From Cytobacillus purgationiresistens (GTDB lineage Bacteria > Bacillota > Bacilli > Bacillales > Cytobacillaceae), in NCBI RefSeq assembly GCF_030813235.1, contig NZ_JAUSUB010000026.1, positions 1 to 64,000 on the forward strand: a DNA stretch of 64,000 nt, given 5' to 3'. Each line of letters starts with the position of its first letter. The first letter of the stretch is position 1. This document shows positions 25,834 to 36,213 of the stretch, piece by piece. Below the pieces are notes generated by a model. It made no database searches and had not been told where the DNA came from. It worked only from the letters and a program-made list of their open reading frames with translations. A program made the position numbers and the translations under genes.

Positions 25834-28295
25834 TTGAAAGATAAGATCGATATAAAAGGAGCAAGAGAAAACAATCTAAAAAACATATCGTTGGCTATCC
25901 CAAAAAACAAGCTGGTTGTTCTCACAGGACCATCTGGGTCAGGTAAATCAACTTTAGCAATGGATACTCTGCAACGAGAATGTCAGCGACAGTATATGGA
26001 ATCTATGGGAATGACAACTGATTCCTTAAGTAAGCCTAAGGTAGATTCAATTACCGGCCTGTCACCATCCATCAGCGTCGGCCAGCATGTCACTAACAGA
26101 AACCCTCGCTCCACCGTTGGTACGGTTACTGATATGTACACGTATTTACGATTGATTTTTGAAAAACTTGGCGAACGCCCTTGCCCACAATGTGATGCAG
26201 TCATCATTCCTTATCCAGATAAAGATTCATTTGAAGAGGATTCAGTCGGGTTTAAAACCTTTATTAACTGTCCCCACTGTCACACAAAACTCGAGAAATT
26301 CACACGATCCCATTTCTCATTTAATAAACCTGAAGGTGCATGTGAAACTTGCAGCGGACTAGGAAATGTTGTGAGTATTGACAAAGAGGCTGTATTCGAG
26401 GCTGATCTGAGCTTGCGCGAAGGATGCGTTACGCTTTGGTATGAATCCTATCGCGAGTATCAAATGACCATATTATCAGAATCCGCAAAATACTACGGCT
26501 TTGAATTTGATCCAAATCTTCCTTTAAAGGATTACACAAATGTTCAACACGATCTCCTTTATTACGGCGTAGAAAGTGAAGAGTTCAAAGCGCATTTCCC
26601 TGATATACAGGCTCCTAAAACAGTGAGTAAAGGCAAATTTGAAGGGGTGCTTCCTGGTATGTGGCGGAGATATAAGGAAAAAGAAGGACAATCCAGTGAT
26701 GCTGCCTATTTCTTTGAGGAGACCTGCTATGATTGCGAAGGGGAACGACTGAAAAAAGGAATTCGCCAAGTAAAGGTAGCTAACAAGTCTATCTCTGAAA
26801 TATCAAGGACATCTATCGAAAACATGCTGACTTGGTTAACTGATTTAGAGCAAAACCTGACTCCAGATAAACTTGAAATTGTTGAAACCTTTCTAAACGA
26901 CTTAATTGTCAAAGCAACCAGGATAAACAAGGTTGGTCTAGGTTATCTGACACTAGATAGGCAGACCATTTCATTATCAGGTGGTGAAGCTCAGCGCCTC
27001 CGACTAGCTTCAATTCTAGGATCTGGACTAACTGGAGTTCTTTATATTCTCGATGAACCCACTGCTGGTCTTCATCCGAAAGATACGAGCGGATTAGTGA
27101 ATATCATGAAGGATCTTAGAGATTTGGGAAATACCGTGCTTGTCATCGAACACGATGTGGATGTAATGAAACAAGCCGACCACATCATTGATATGGGACC
27201 TGGAGCAGGCATTCAAGGAGGAACCGTCATCGGTGAAGGATATTGGAAGGGCCTGCTTAATCAGCAGCACTCTATTACCGCTCCGTTCTTAAAATCTGAA
27301 ACCAGCATATCTAAGGCCGTTCGAAAAGGTACAGGCAAATATATAACAGTGCATAATGCAACAAAGCATAATTTAAAAAATGTAACGGCATCTTTTCCGC
27401 TTGGCTGCTTAATCTCTGTCACAGGTGTTTCAGGATCTGGAAAATCCACCTTGATATTTGATGTACTTTCCTCTGGAGACAATAATGGATCTCACTCACA
27501 TAGCTATGAAAAAATCACCGGCTTTGAGGCTGTGAATAAAATCATCAAGGTAGATCAGTCTCCGCTCAGCAGAATGCAAAGATCAAATATTGCCACTTAC
27601 ACAGATGCCTTTACCTTATTGAGAAATTTATTTGCCGGTTTGCCGGAAGCTAAAGAATTGAATCTTAAACCAAAGGATTTCTCTTTTAACACCCCAGGCG
27701 GTAGATGTGAAAATTGCTCCGGTCTTGGTTTTGTATCCATCAATATGCACTTTCTTCCAGATCTTGAAGTGACATGCCCTGCCTGTCGCGGAAAAAGGTT
27801 TACTGATGAAATTTTACAAGTAACTTTTAATGGCCACACCATTTCATCTCTTCTAGATTTAACAGTCGAAGAAAGTCTGCCGATTTTTGGAGATCAAAAG
27901 AAATTAGCTGAAACGACTCGTCTGTTGACAGAGATTGGTTTAGGCTATCTGCAGTTACAACATTATCAGGCGGTGAAGGGCAACGGCTGAAACTATCAAA
28001 GGAATTAAATAAGAAATCCTCTGGCCACACTCTATATTTGCTGGACGAGCCTTCGACCGGTTTACATCCCGCAGATGTCAAAAGATTGCTCCTGCTTCTC
28101 AATAGACTAGTGGATGCTGGCAATACTGTCATAGTTGTAGAGCATACTATCGACTTAATCAAGGAATCAGACTGGGTTATTGATATCGGACCTGATGGAG
28201 GCACAGAAGGTGGAAAAATTGTAGCCGAAGGAACACCTATTGAAATTGCTGCTACAAAAGAGTCTTATACTGGCTCATTCCTTCAAACAATGTAA
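25834..28295 (+). pseudogene. UvrA-like ABC-F/UvrA2 type protein, frameshifted near its C terminus
   Basis: The product resembles short UvrA paralogues linked to antibiotic resistance. Walker A1 is GPSGSGKSTLAM (about 34), zinc modules are CPQC/CPHC and CETC, first signature LSGGEAQRLRLASILG with ILDEPTAGLHP, Walker A2 GVSGSGKSTLIF and a second zinc pair CENC/CPAC. The UvrB-binding insertion seems reduced. At about 27965 the frame is lost within the second signature: the reading frame ends at 27990, whereas [31 protein letters not shown] and the terminal switch His continue one frame back to 28295. Compared with relatives, the few residues (GQP) before the signature are missing, consistent with a deletion of about 13 bases. 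TTG at 25834 is preferred because AAAGGAGG lies 7 bases upstream. A sequencing error cannot be excluded. Confidence 0.8.
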
Positions 28296-28300
28296 AAATA

Positions 28301-28331
28301 AAGAAGTGAAGATTTTTCCTCTTCACTTCTT
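28301..28331 (+). terminator. Hairpin between UvrA-like gene and ABC exporter
   Basis: AAGAAGTGAAGA (28301-28312) pairs perfectly with TCTTCACTTCTT (28320-28331). There is no long T-run, so it may be a weak terminator or an mRNA-stabilising stem between cotranscribed genes. Confidence 0.55.
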
Positions 28332-28362
28332 ATTAAATACAAAGAACAGGAGCTACAATTAT

Positions 28363-30099
28363 ATGGATCAAAAGCAGAATGGCTTAAAACCATTTTTCTC
28401 ACTCATTTTATCTACAAAAATACCGAAGTTCGCTATTATTGTAGGGCTAATCGCCAGCGTCATTACGACGATCGTAGGTCTGGCGATTCCACTATTGACA
28501 CGGGAGCTTGTCGATGGTTTTTCCCTGGCATCTCTTAGCCTCTCCTTCATATTCCTCATTGCAGCTGTTTTTATTCTTCAAGCTGTCATTGATGGCGTGT
28601 CAACCTATTTGTTAGCTGCTGCAGGTCAGCAGATTGTTGCCCAGCTTCGTGAAAAAATGTGGACGAAGCTCATTCGTTTGCCTATTAGTTATTTTGATAA
28701 ACAGCAAAGCGGTGAATCTGTCAGCAGGGTTGTGAACGATACAGGGATTGTTAAGGATCTAATCTCTCAGCATTTCCCTCAGTTTATTTCAGGTCTGATT
28801 TCCATTATTGGAGCCGTAACCATTCTGTTAATTATGGACTGGAAAATGACATTAATCATGCTATTAGCCGTGCCCTTCACATTGATCATTATGATTCCGC
28901 TTGGAAAAACGATGGCAAAAGTATCTCGCGGCTTACAAGATGAAACAGCTACTTTTTCTGGAAATATCCAGCAAACACTAGGTGAGATCCGCTTAATGAA
29001 ATCCTCCAATGCGGAACAATTTGAAGAAAACAAAGGCTTTGGCGGAATTAAAAAGCTGCTGGGATTCGGTCTTAAAGAGGCGAAGATTTTTGCTCTTATC
29101 GGTCCATTTATGTATCTTGTCGTAATGGTAGTCATCGTCATGATCATTGCTTATGGAGGCATTCGTGTATCCAACGGAACGATGTCCACCGGTTCCCTTG
29201 TCGCATTCTTGCTCTACCTCTTTCAAATTGTCTTTCCGATTACGTCATTTGCGATGTTCTTCACTCAGCTGCAGAAGGCAAAAGGAGCAACAGAAAGAAT
29301 CATTAACATACTTGATATCCCTTTGGAGAATGGGCAAGATGGAAAACAAATGGATATATCCAACGAACCGCTTCAAGTGAGAAACCTTTCATTCTCCTAC
29401 AGTGATGATGATTCACCGGTTATAAAAGATATATCGTTTGATGCAAACCCTGGAGAAATGATTGCCTTTGCTGGTCCCAGTGGGGGCGGTAAGACAACAA
29501 TGTTCGGCTTGCTTGAGCGGTATTATGAACCGACTGGCGGGGAAATTACAATTGGCGGAACATCGATTCATGCATTATCATTGGCATCCTGGCGCAGTCA
29601 AATCGGTTATGTTTCGCAAGAAAGCGCTATGATGGCAGGTACAATTAGAGCGAATCTTTGCTACGGTCTTGAACATGCAGATGATATACCAGATGATCAA
29701 TTATGGGCAGTTTGTAAAATGGCTTACGCAGATCAATTTATTGAATCTTTTCCAAACAGACTGGATACCGAAGTTGGTGAGCGCGGAGTGAAGCTTTCCG
29801 GAGGACAAAGACAGCGAATTGCGATTGCCAGAGCCTTTTTACGCGATCCGAAAATATTGATGATGGATGAAGCCACCGCGAGTCTTGACAGTCAATCTGA
29901 AGGAATTGTCCAACAAGCACTCTCAAGATTAATGGAAGGACGAACAACCTTCGTCATTGCCCACCGCCTTTCAACAATCGTTGACGCAGATCAAATTATC
30001 TTCATCGAAAATGGTGAAGTCACCGGCATTGGTACTCACCGGGAACTAATCAGCAATCATGATTTATATCGGGAATTTGCTGAGCAACAATTAACTTAA
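28363..30099 (+). CDS. bmrA: BmrA-like ABC multidrug exporter (half transporter)
   Basis: This 578-aa protein combines six membrane segments (about 15-310) with a C-terminal ATPase. Walker A is GPSGGGKTTMFG (about 372), signature LSGGQRQRIAIARAFL (about 473), Walker B ILMMDEATASLDSQ (about 497) and switch His in FVIAHRLSTI. Linker FDKQQSGESVSRVVNDTGIV is typical of LmrA/BmrA exporters, which homodimerise and expel lipophilic drugs. ATG at 28363 follows AGGAGC; an upstream extension of 41 codons reads through the hairpin and is not credible. It is downstream of the UvrA-like gene and probably under the same regulator. The gene name rests on likeness to Bacillus subtilis BmrA (589 aa). Confidence 0.88.
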   Translation: MDQKQNGLKPFFSLILSTKIPKFAIIVGLIASVITTIVGLAIPLLTRELVDGFSLASLSLSFIFLIAAVFILQAVIDGVSTYLLAAAGQQIVAQLREKMWTKLIRLPISYFDKQQSGESVSRVVNDTGIVKDLISQHFPQFISGLISIIGAVTILLIMDWKMTLIMLLAVPFTLIIMIPLGKTMAKVSRGLQDETATFSGNIQQTLGEIRLMKSSNAEQFEENKGFGGIKKLLGFGLKEAKIFALIGPFMYLVVMVVIVMIIAYGGIRVSNGTMSTGSLVAFLLYLFQIVFPITSFAMFFTQLQKAKGATERIINILDIPLENGQDGKQMDISNEPLQVRNLSFSYSDDDSPVIKDISFDANPGEMIAFAGPSGGGKTTMFGLLERYYEPTGGEITIGGTSIHALSLASWRSQIGYVSQESAMMAGTIRANLCYGLEHADDIPDDQLWAVCKMAYADQFIESFPNRLDTEVGERGVKLSGGQRQRIAIARAFLRDPKILMMDEATASLDSQSEGIVQQALSRLMEGRTTFVIAHRLSTIVDADQIIFIENGEVTGIGTHRELISNHDLYREFAEQQLT

Positions 30100-30130
30100 C
30101 GAGTCATTCTGGAACAGGCATCGTTATTAG

Positions 30131-30165
30131 AAGACCAAATCGCCAATTGATTTGGTCTTTTCTTA
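30131..30165 (+). terminator. Terminator of the ABC exporter gene
   Basis: AAGACCAAATC (30131-30141) pairs with GATTTGGTCTT (30149-30159), followed by TTCTT. Confidence 0.8.
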
Positions 30166-30521
30166 TCCCAATCTACCAATGATTTGAGATATAAAAATAT
30201 GATAATGGCCATTAACCCCTCCAATTTTTAAAATAGCATCGGTGAAAACCTCTAACAGACGGCTAATATAAGATGAATCCGACAAAAACCTTTAACATTC
30301 CGACAGAAATGAGATTATTCCGGCCATATCCTCAAACATTCCGGCGAATTCATCAATTAATTCAGCAAAATGGAATATATATCCTTGTGCAAATCTTTTT
30401 TTGTGCAATTAATTCAGCAAGAACCTTAAGCAATCCAAAAATTTTTTCAAAAATTATGTAACAATAATGTTGATTTGATAATACTGTATGATATACACTA
30501 TAGAAACGAGGTGAGTATTGA
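30166..30521. other. Gene-free stretch with degenerate ATTCCG repeats
   Basis: No credible gene is seen. ATTCCGAC/ATTCCGGC occurs three times (near 30297, 30315 and 30339) and TTAATTCAGCAA twice (near 30357 and 30409), suggesting a decayed short-repeat array. The PadR gene promoter should lie near 30440-30500. Confidence 0.5.
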
Positions 30522-30869
30522 ATGCATGATTTGCTTAATTCTTTTACGACAGAACTGCGCAGAGGAACATTGACTCTCGCTGTACTCAGTCAACTAGACT
30601 CTCCACAATATGGTTATTCATTAGTTCAATGCTTAGAGCAATCTGGTGTAGCCATTGAACAGAGTACCCTTTATCCGCTATTGCGTCGCCTGGAAAAGCA
30701 AGAGCTTGTCACAAGCAGCTGGGATACAACGGAAAGCAGGCCAAGAAAATACTATGTGCTAAGTGATAAAGGAAAGCAAGTATTGATTGAACTAAAAAAT
30801 GAGTGGGATAAGATGTCAGGTGAACTTAACCTTCTCTTGAAAGGAGCGAAAATAAATGAAATGGATTGA
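30522..30869 (+). CDS. PadR-family transcription regulator
   Basis: This 115-aa winged-helix protein contains LTLAVLSQLDSPQYGYSLVQ, QSTLYPLLRRLEKQELVTS and RPRKYYVLSDKGKQVL, the standard PadR motif order. The first 90 residues bind DNA; only a short tail remains for dimerisation. Its 3' end overlaps the next gene by 14 bases, a common PadR-HAAS arrangement in which the regulator controls the membrane partner. Confidence 0.92.
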   Translation: MHDLLNSFTTELRRGTLTLAVLSQLDSPQYGYSLVQCLEQSGVAIEQSTLYPLLRRLEKQELVTSSWDTTESRPRKYYVLSDKGKQVLIELKNEWDKMSGELNLLLKGAKINEMD

Positions 30870-31896
30870 TATCTATGTGCATGAAGTGTCAAGAAGATTA
30901 CCTGAAAATACTCGTGAGGATATTGCACTGGAGTTGAAGTCGACCATACTGGATATGCTGCCTGACCAATATTCTGAGGAAGATGAAAAATCTGCATTAG
31001 CAGAGCTGGGTGATCCTGCAGCAATGGCTGATGAATATCGAGATAAGCCCACTTACTTAATCGGACCGGGCTTTTATGATGGTTATCTCTCTACTTTAAA
31101 GATGGTGATGCCGATTGTTCTTTTTTTCACCTTAAGCATTTATTTCATTGAAAGTTATATCCAATTTGCCAAAACAGCAAATGACTGGACCTTTCTACTT
31201 CATTTTTTTGGTGAGGGCATTTGGAACGTGATAAATGTTGGTATACAGGCATTATTTTGGATAACTCTCGTCTTCTTTATCATTGAACGATCAGGGGTAG
31301 CCCCCTACCAGCTTTCAAGTACAGGTAAAGAGTGGAAACCAGAAGACTTAAAGAACGTAACAGTGATCCCTAAGAAAAAAGCGATTAACAAAGGGGAGGT
31401 ATTTAGCAGCCTTTTGTGGACTGCTATTTGGGGCACTGTCTATTTTACAGCTATTGACTATATTGGTGTTTATCGTGGAGCCGGAGGGCAGCCAGGACTC
31501 GAATTAATTACTCCCATATTTAATCAATCTCTCCTTTTATCATGCTGGCCAATTATTGTTGTCTTTCTAGGTGTAGAAATTGCACTAACCATTTTCAAAT
31601 GGATTAAAGGGCAATGGACACAGCGTTTAGCCATGGTGAATACGATATATCACATTTTATATACCGGATTGTTTTTGTTCATCATACTCCAGTCAAATCT
31701 ATTTCATCCAGACTTTTTCAACTATATGGGAGAAATCTTTAACAGTACGCTGGCTGAGGTTGAAAGTGTTGCGCAGTTAGTAATCGGCATTTCAATTGCA
31801 AGTGTAATACTGACTTCTGCTTATTCAAGCTACGAAGGATTTAAAAAAGCTAAAATAAAGCTGGATCCTTACAAAAACAGTGATTCAACTAAATAA
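30856..31896 (+). CDS. HAAS-domain membrane protein paired with PadR
   Basis: This 346-aa protein begins with a soluble HAAS-like helical domain (about 1-65: WIDIYVHEVSRRLPENTRED and ALAELGDPAAMADEYRDKP). Then follow about seven hydrophobic segments (about 78-97, 112-140, 180-200, 225-245, 262-280, 300-325). HAAS domains sit next to PadR regulators and are thought to sense or transmit envelope signals; a definite function is not known. ATG follows AAAGGAG. The terminator at 31903 ends the operon. Confidence 0.82.
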   Translation: MKWIDIYVHEVSRRLPENTREDIALELKSTILDMLPDQYSEEDEKSALAELGDPAAMADEYRDKPTYLIGPGFYDGYLSTLKMVMPIVLFFTLSIYFIESYIQFAKTANDWTFLLHFFGEGIWNVINVGIQALFWITLVFFIIERSGVAPYQLSSTGKEWKPEDLKNVTVIPKKKAINKGEVFSSLLWTAIWGTVYFTAIDYIGVYRGAGGQPGLELITPIFNQSLLLSCWPIIVVFLGVEIALTIFKWIKGQWTQRLAMVNTIYHILYTGLFLFIILQSNLFHPDFFNYMGEIFNSTLAEVESVAQLVIGISIASVILTSAYSSYEGFKKAKIKLDPYKNSDSTK

Positions 31897-31902
31897 AAGA
31901 GA

Positions 31903-31933
31903 GCCATCCCAAATAATCACTTCTTGGGATGGC
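31903..31933. terminator. Bidirectional terminator between convergent genes
   Basis: GCCATCCCAA (31903-31912) pairs with TTGGGATGGC (31924-31933). It separates the PadR/HAAS operon from the convergent BCCT gene. T-runs are weak on both sides. Confidence 0.65.
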
Positions 31934-31945
31934 ATCTAAACTTGC

Positions 31946-33469
31946 TTATTTAGGCTGTTTGCTTTTTACTTTTGGCTTGAAGTATAACCCAAGCTCTTTC
32001 TTTTCCTTTACTAAAGAACGATATAGCGATAGCATCATCAGCACCATAATAAAGGAGAATGGAAAGGCAGCTATGATTAAGGCATTCTGCAGACCTTGTA
32101 AACCGCCGCTGTATAATAGGATTAACGCAACTATCGATTGCGCAATTCCCCATGTGATCTTCACCGCATTTGGAGGAGTTAATGAACCATATGTCGTCTG
32201 CATCCCCAATACAAAGGTAGCTGAGTCAGCAGAAGTAATAAAGAATATAGCCACAAGAACAATCGCAATAACAGATAGTAGGAGAGACCAAGGAAAATCG
32301 CTAAATACGGCAAATAATACTTGTTCAGTTGGGAATATGGATAAATCAACTGCTCCAGATTTTTGAACCTCAATCGCTGAAGTTCCGAATACTGTGAACC
32401 AGAAGAAGCTGACTAACGCTGGCAACAATAGAACACCAATCACGAACTCGCGAATGGTTCTCCCTCTTGACACACGTGCGATAAATATTCCTACAAATGG
32501 GGACCAGGAAATCCACCAAGCCCAATAGAAAATCGTCCAATCATTAATCCATGACCGATGTTCGTCATTAAGTGGAGAAATTCTAAAACTCATCTGAACA
32601 AGGTTTTGGATATACCCGCCAATTGTATCTGTAAACATATTAAGTATTAATATGGTCGGTCCAATAATAAACATTAAAATAACTAAGGCCACAGCCAAAA
32701 CCATATTTGTATTACTTAAAATTCTAATCCCTTTACTTAAGCCTGACCATGCTGAAAAGATAAATAGGATGGTCACAACCACAACAATAATTACTTGGAC
32801 GCCAAAACTATCTGGAATTCCCCATAAATAGGTTAGACCGCCATTTATTTGCGAGGCACCAAAACCTAAAGTCGTTGCTACACCAACAACTGTGGCAAAA
32901 ACAGCTAATACATCAATAACAGTGCCCCAAGGACCTTCCATTCTTTCTTTCCCAAAAATCGGTTTTAATGTAGCAGATATTAAACCTGGCTCACCTTTTC
33001 TAAATTGAAAATACGCAAGCACTAAGGCTACTAGCGCATAAATCGCCCATGCATGAATTCCCCAATGGAAGAAGGTATATCTCATCGCTTCTCGATAGGC
33101 CGCATCCGTCCCGCCATCTGAAAGCGGAGGAGTCATAAAATGTGATACAGGTTCAGCAGCCCCCCAAAAGACCAAGCCAATACCCATCCCTGCACTAAAT
33201 AACATCGCAAACCACGTAGCTCTTGAAAACTCCGGTTTCTCATCCTGCTTCCCTAATTTAATCGCACCAACAGGACTAAATATAAGAAAAACACAAAATA
33301 CAACAAGAATTGATACCAGAATAAGATAGTACCAGCCAAAGGTATCAGTTAAAAAGCTCTGCAACTGACCTGTCGCCCGTTCAAAGCTTTCTGGCATAAT
33401 CACACCAATAAGAACAAATACAATTACAATAGCCACAGAAATCCAAAATACATTAGAAACCTTTTTCAT
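31946..33469 (-). CDS. opuD: BCCT-family betaine/choline/carnitine transporter (OpuD-like)
   Basis: This 507-aa, 12-segment symporter has [20 protein letters not shown] (about 96-115), [15 protein letters not shown], and the BCCT signature with [20 protein letters not shown] and GRTIREF (about 316-342), whose tryptophans bind the trimethylammonium group. Length and sequence are close to Bacillus OpuD (512 aa), a sodium-coupled glycine betaine importer for osmoprotection. The exact substrate (betaine, choline or carnitine) is not proved by sequence. Monocistronic; the basic C terminus is short. Confidence 0.88.
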   Translation of the reverse strand: MKKVSNVFWISVAIVIVFVLIGVIMPESFERATGQLQSFLTDTFGWYYLILVSILVVFCVFLIFSPVGAIKLGKQDEKPEFSRATWFAMLFSAGMGIGLVFWGAAEPVSHFMTPPLSDGGTDAAYREAMRYTFFHWGIHAWAIYALVALVLAYFQFRKGEPGLISATLKPIFGKERMEGPWGTVIDVLAVFATVVGVATTLGFGASQINGGLTYLWGIPDSFGVQVIIVVVVTILFIFSAWSGLSKGIRILSNTNMVLAVALVILMFIIGPTILILNMFTDTIGGYIQNLVQMSFRISPLNDEHRSWINDWTIFYWAWWISWSPFVGIFIARVSRGRTIREFVIGVLLLPALVSFFWFTVFGTSAIEVQKSGAVDLSIFPTEQVLFAVFSDFPWSLLLSVIAIVLVAIFFITSADSATFVLGMQTTYGSLTPPNAVKITWGIAQSIVALILLYSGGLQGLQNALIIAAFPFSFIMVLMMLSLYRSLVKEKKELGLYFKPKVKSKQPK

Positions 33470-33892
33470 AGAATATTCCTTTCTCCGTCTAAGCTTTACT
33501 CGATAAGTGTTTTTAAGAAATATCCGTACCTCACTCTCTATTTTGCAAAAAAATTAGTGAAATTATGTTAAAAAAACGGAATTAATTATGTAAATAGCTT
33601 AGCGTACCTTTTAATGCATAAAACTAATTTTAAATCACTGAATCAATATACCCGAACATGGAGTTGGTAAACCTCTTTTTAGGATTTTCGTTTGAAATAA
33701 CTTAATGAATAGTAAGTATTGGAAGGTTTTCTTAATTTCCTAACTTTTCAATTCGACATGTGTTTGGACAATTGTGTTTTTACTTCCCTAACTTTCTTCT
33801 TTTTGTTAAGTAGTGGCTGTATTCTTTTTCCATGGAGGTTGCCCACCCTTTTTCTAGTTCACCTACCATATTTATGCATGTTCATTAACAAC
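33470..33892. other. Intergenic stretch upstream of the BCCT gene
   Basis: About 420 bp without a convincing gene. It should hold the BCCT promoter next to 33470. A 17-codon minus-strand frame (start near 33835) has no good RBS and is not called. Confidence 0.4.
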
Positions 33893-33929
33893 AAAAAGAG
33901 TCCATGCTTGATTCGCATGGACTCTTTTT
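33893..33929. terminator. Terminator of the hflX-mph operon
   Basis: AAAAAGAGTCCATGC (33893-33907) pairs with GCATGGACTCTTTTT (33915-33929), perfect 15 bp, with T-runs in both directions. Confidence 0.88.
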
Positions 33930-33943
33930 ATTCGATAATCAGA

Positions 33944-34843
33944 CTACACCTGTAGCGTTTCTTTAGCCATTTTCATATATTCTTCTAACCCAGATTTCAA
34001 AGCAAATTCTGCGATCCCGACAGGATATGCTGCTTGAGACTCGAGTAGATGCTGGTACATATTTGGCCATGTTTTCCCTCCAAATGCCTCATATTCTTTA
34101 AACAGTTTCTTTACTGCCACTTCACCAAATGCTGCATAGTGAACGGAAAAGTCATTTATTGGATCGTCCACACGCGCCTCCGTCCAATCAATAATCCCTG
34201 TCACATATGCCTCAGAGTTGATTAGGATATGGCCTGCATGCAAGTCGCCGTGAATAAATGCTGTGTGCTGGGGCCATAGTAAATCGTTATGAAGCCATCT
34301 TTGCCATCGCTGCCAAAGTTCTTCCCCCACGCCAAATTCTTGTTTTACCAATCTCATTCGCTCTTCCATCGAAGTTCTTACATTCTCTGGAGTTAGAACC
34401 TTAATGCCGCTTCTCATTGCATCGTCATGTGAAATGCTGTTGTGCAATTCTGACATAGCTTTCCCTAAACTGCTATGAAAAGAGTCCGGGACATTTTTTT
34501 CATCCAGCTCCCATATATAAGCTTTAGCTTCAGGATCAATTGTTCCTGCAGGTACACCCTCTAAAAGCTTATATGCAATCAACTCTTCTGAATAAACCTC
34601 CCAGTTTGGGGATTGAACAGAAAGCTTAGGACCAGCTAATTCTAGTATTTTCTTCTCTTTTTTAGCCGTTGGAATGACATCATTCCTTCTTGGGATTCGA
34701 AGGACCCATCTATCGCCCTTTTCGTCAGTTGTCATTACAACTAAAAAATCCAAACCTGATTCATTCTTTTTTAAAGAGTCTACGCTAATATTCAAGCCAT
34801 GTCTTTTGGCTAAATTAACTAATTCCATATTTGTTTTCGACAT
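33944..34843 (-). CDS. mph: Macrolide 2'-phosphotransferase (Mph family)
   Basis: This protein of about 299 aa has the kinase-like fold of aminoglycoside/macrolide phosphotransferases. The N-lobe has DRWVLRIPRRNDV (about 48) with the ATP lysine region. The catalytic loop is AFIHGDLHAGHILINSEAY (about 194-212) and the metal-binding loop is GIIDWTEARVDDPINDF (about 214-230). GTP-dependent Mph enzymes inactivate erythromycin-type macrolides by phosphorylating the 2'-OH of desosamine. ATG at 34843 follows TTGGAGG. It lies 23 bases downstream of hflX, in the same operon, after an RLR-type leader peptide, which fits macrolide induction. Which Mph class it belongs to cannot be told without a search. 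Confidence 0.88.
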   Translation of the reverse strand: MSKTNMELVNLAKRHGLNISVDSLKKNESGLDFLVVMTTDEKGDRWVLRIPRRNDVIPTAKKEKKILELAGPKLSVQSPNWEVYSEELIAYKLLEGVPAGTIDPEAKAYIWELDEKNVPDSFHSSLGKAMSELHNSISHDDAMRSGIKVLTPENVRTSMEERMRLVKQEFGVGEELWQRWQRWLHNDLLWPQHTAFIHGDLHAGHILINSEAYVTGIIDWTEARVDDPINDFSVHYAAFGEVAVKKLFKEYEAFGGKTWPNMYQHLLESQAAYPVGIAEFALKSGLEEYMKMAKETLQV

Positions 34844-34865
34844 ATCTCCAACCTCCAATTTTTGT

Positions 34866-36122
34866 TTACTTTAAAAGATAATGATTAAATTTCTCAGCAT
34901 CTTCCTTCTGGCATTCAACGATTATATGCGTGCCTTCCTCTTTATATTCTGTAGATAGCACTGTACTATTTTCAGTAAAGTATGAAACAATCTCCCCATT
35001 GACGTAAGGGATGAGAAATTCACATTTCATCAGTTCAGCCAATACTTCATTTGTGATGATTTCTGTTAATTCTTCCATTCCTATCCGCTGTTTTGCAGAT
35101 AAATAAACTTTGCCTTCATCAACTAATGGGGTTGTTCTCCCAATTAAATCCACTTTATTGTAGACATAAACAACTGGGATATTTCCTGCACCTAGCTGCG
35201 ATAATATATCTTCGGTCAGTTTCCTTTGCTCTTCATGATAAGGATTGGAAGAGTCAATCACATGAAGAAGCAAGTCTGCTTCGATGACCTCCTCCAGGGT
35301 TGAACGAAATGCTTTTACTAGATGATGAGGCAATTTATTAATAAAACCGACCGTATCTGTTAGAAGAAAGCTCCGATGATCCTTTAACTTCACATTTCTA
35401 ACAGATGTCTCCAATGTTGCAAATAGCATATCCTTTGCAAAAACCTGCTTGCTTGGTTCTTCATGTAAAGTATTGAGCATTACATTCATAAGAGTTGATT
35501 TCCCCGCATTCGTATATCCCACCAAAGAGACAACAGGAATATCGTTTTTCTTCCTTTGTTTTCTTTGTGTTTTTCTATGGTCTGCCAATTTGACGAGATC
35601 TTTATTAAGTGCGGAGATTTTCTCTTCTATTTTCCTGCGGTCTAACTCAATTTTTGTTTCACCCGAGCCCCTGTTATTCAAGCCAACACCTCCGCCTTGG
35701 CGGCCAAGATCTTCCCTCATTCCAACTAAACGAGGTAACATATATTTTAACCTTGCTGATTCTACTTGCAGCTTCGACTCTTTTGTCTTTGCCCGGTTAG
35801 CAAAAATCTCAAGAATAAGCATTGTTCGATCGATTACTTCACAATCAAGTGCCGATTCCAAATTACGGATTTGTGAAGGCGACAATTCATCATCTGCGAT
35901 GACTATATTTGCTTCTGCTTCGTTAATAAACAGCCCGAGCTCTTCTACTTTTCCTGCACCAACATAATGCTTTTTGTTCACTTGATGAAGGTTTTGGACG
36001 ATATGCCCGAGTACCTCTACTCCACATGCCTCTGCCAAGTTCTCTAATTCTTGCATAGAGTAATCAAAATCCACTTGTGTTTGGCTTACATTTGCTCCAA
36101 CTAATATTGCTTTTCTTTTCAT
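34866..36122 (-). CDS. hflX: Ribosome-rescue GTPase HflX
   Basis: This 418-aa protein has an N-terminal HflX domain (about 1-190) with a coiled linker (EEKISALNKDLVKLADHRKT), the G domain with G1 GYTNAGKSTLMN (about 202), G3 DTVGF (about 255) and G4 YNKVDL (about 322), and a short C-terminal domain. RQGGGVGLNNRGSGETKIEL near 140-160 is diagnostic. HflX splits stalled or hibernating 70S ribosomes; variants such as Listeria HflXr confer macrolide/lincosamide resistance. ATG follows TTGGAGGAG. Cotranscription with mph and a leader peptide upstream make this a likely resistance-type HflX, though the housekeeping form looks the same at motif level. Confidence 0.9.
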   Translation of the reverse strand: MKRKAILVGANVSQTQVDFDYSMQELENLAEACGVEVLGHIVQNLHQVNKKHYVGAGKVEELGLFINEAEANIVIADDELSPSQIRNLESALDCEVIDRTMLILEIFANRAKTKESKLQVESARLKYMLPRLVGMREDLGRQGGGVGLNNRGSGETKIELDRRKIEEKISALNKDLVKLADHRKTQRKQRKKNDIPVVSLVGYTNAGKSTLMNVMLNTLHEEPSKQVFAKDMLFATLETSVRNVKLKDHRSFLLTDTVGFINKLPHHLVKAFRSTLEEVIEADLLLHVIDSSNPYHEEQRKLTEDILSQLGAGNIPVVYVYNKVDLIGRTTPLVDEGKVYLSAKQRIGMEELTEIITNEVLAELMKCEFLIPYVNGEIVSYFTENSTVLSTEYKEEGTHIIVECQKEDAEKFNHYLLK

Positions 36123-36175
36123 ACAATCTCCTCCAATTAACTAAATTCTTATACTGTGCCTTCCTGTTAAAGACA

Positions 36176-36209
36176 ACAAAAAAAACACAGACTCTGCCTG
36201 TGTTTTTTT
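36176..36209 (-). terminator. Leader terminator T2 immediately upstream of hflX
   Basis: AAACACAG (36183-36190) pairs with CTGTGTTT (36198-36205); on the minus strand it is followed by TTTTTTTT. It lies 55-85 bases before the hflX start with no other gene on the minus strand to serve, so it most likely acts as an attenuator in the hflX leader. Confidence 0.7.
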
Positions 36210-36213
36210 AGTA

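Noticed and set aside
28240..28362. Longer N terminus for the BmrA-like exporter
   Set aside because: It would translate through the 12-bp hairpin and overlap the UvrA-like end; ATG 28363 has a proper RBS.
33719..33955. 78-aa plus-strand frame
   Set aside because: It reads through a perfect terminator and the mph 3' end and has no RBS.
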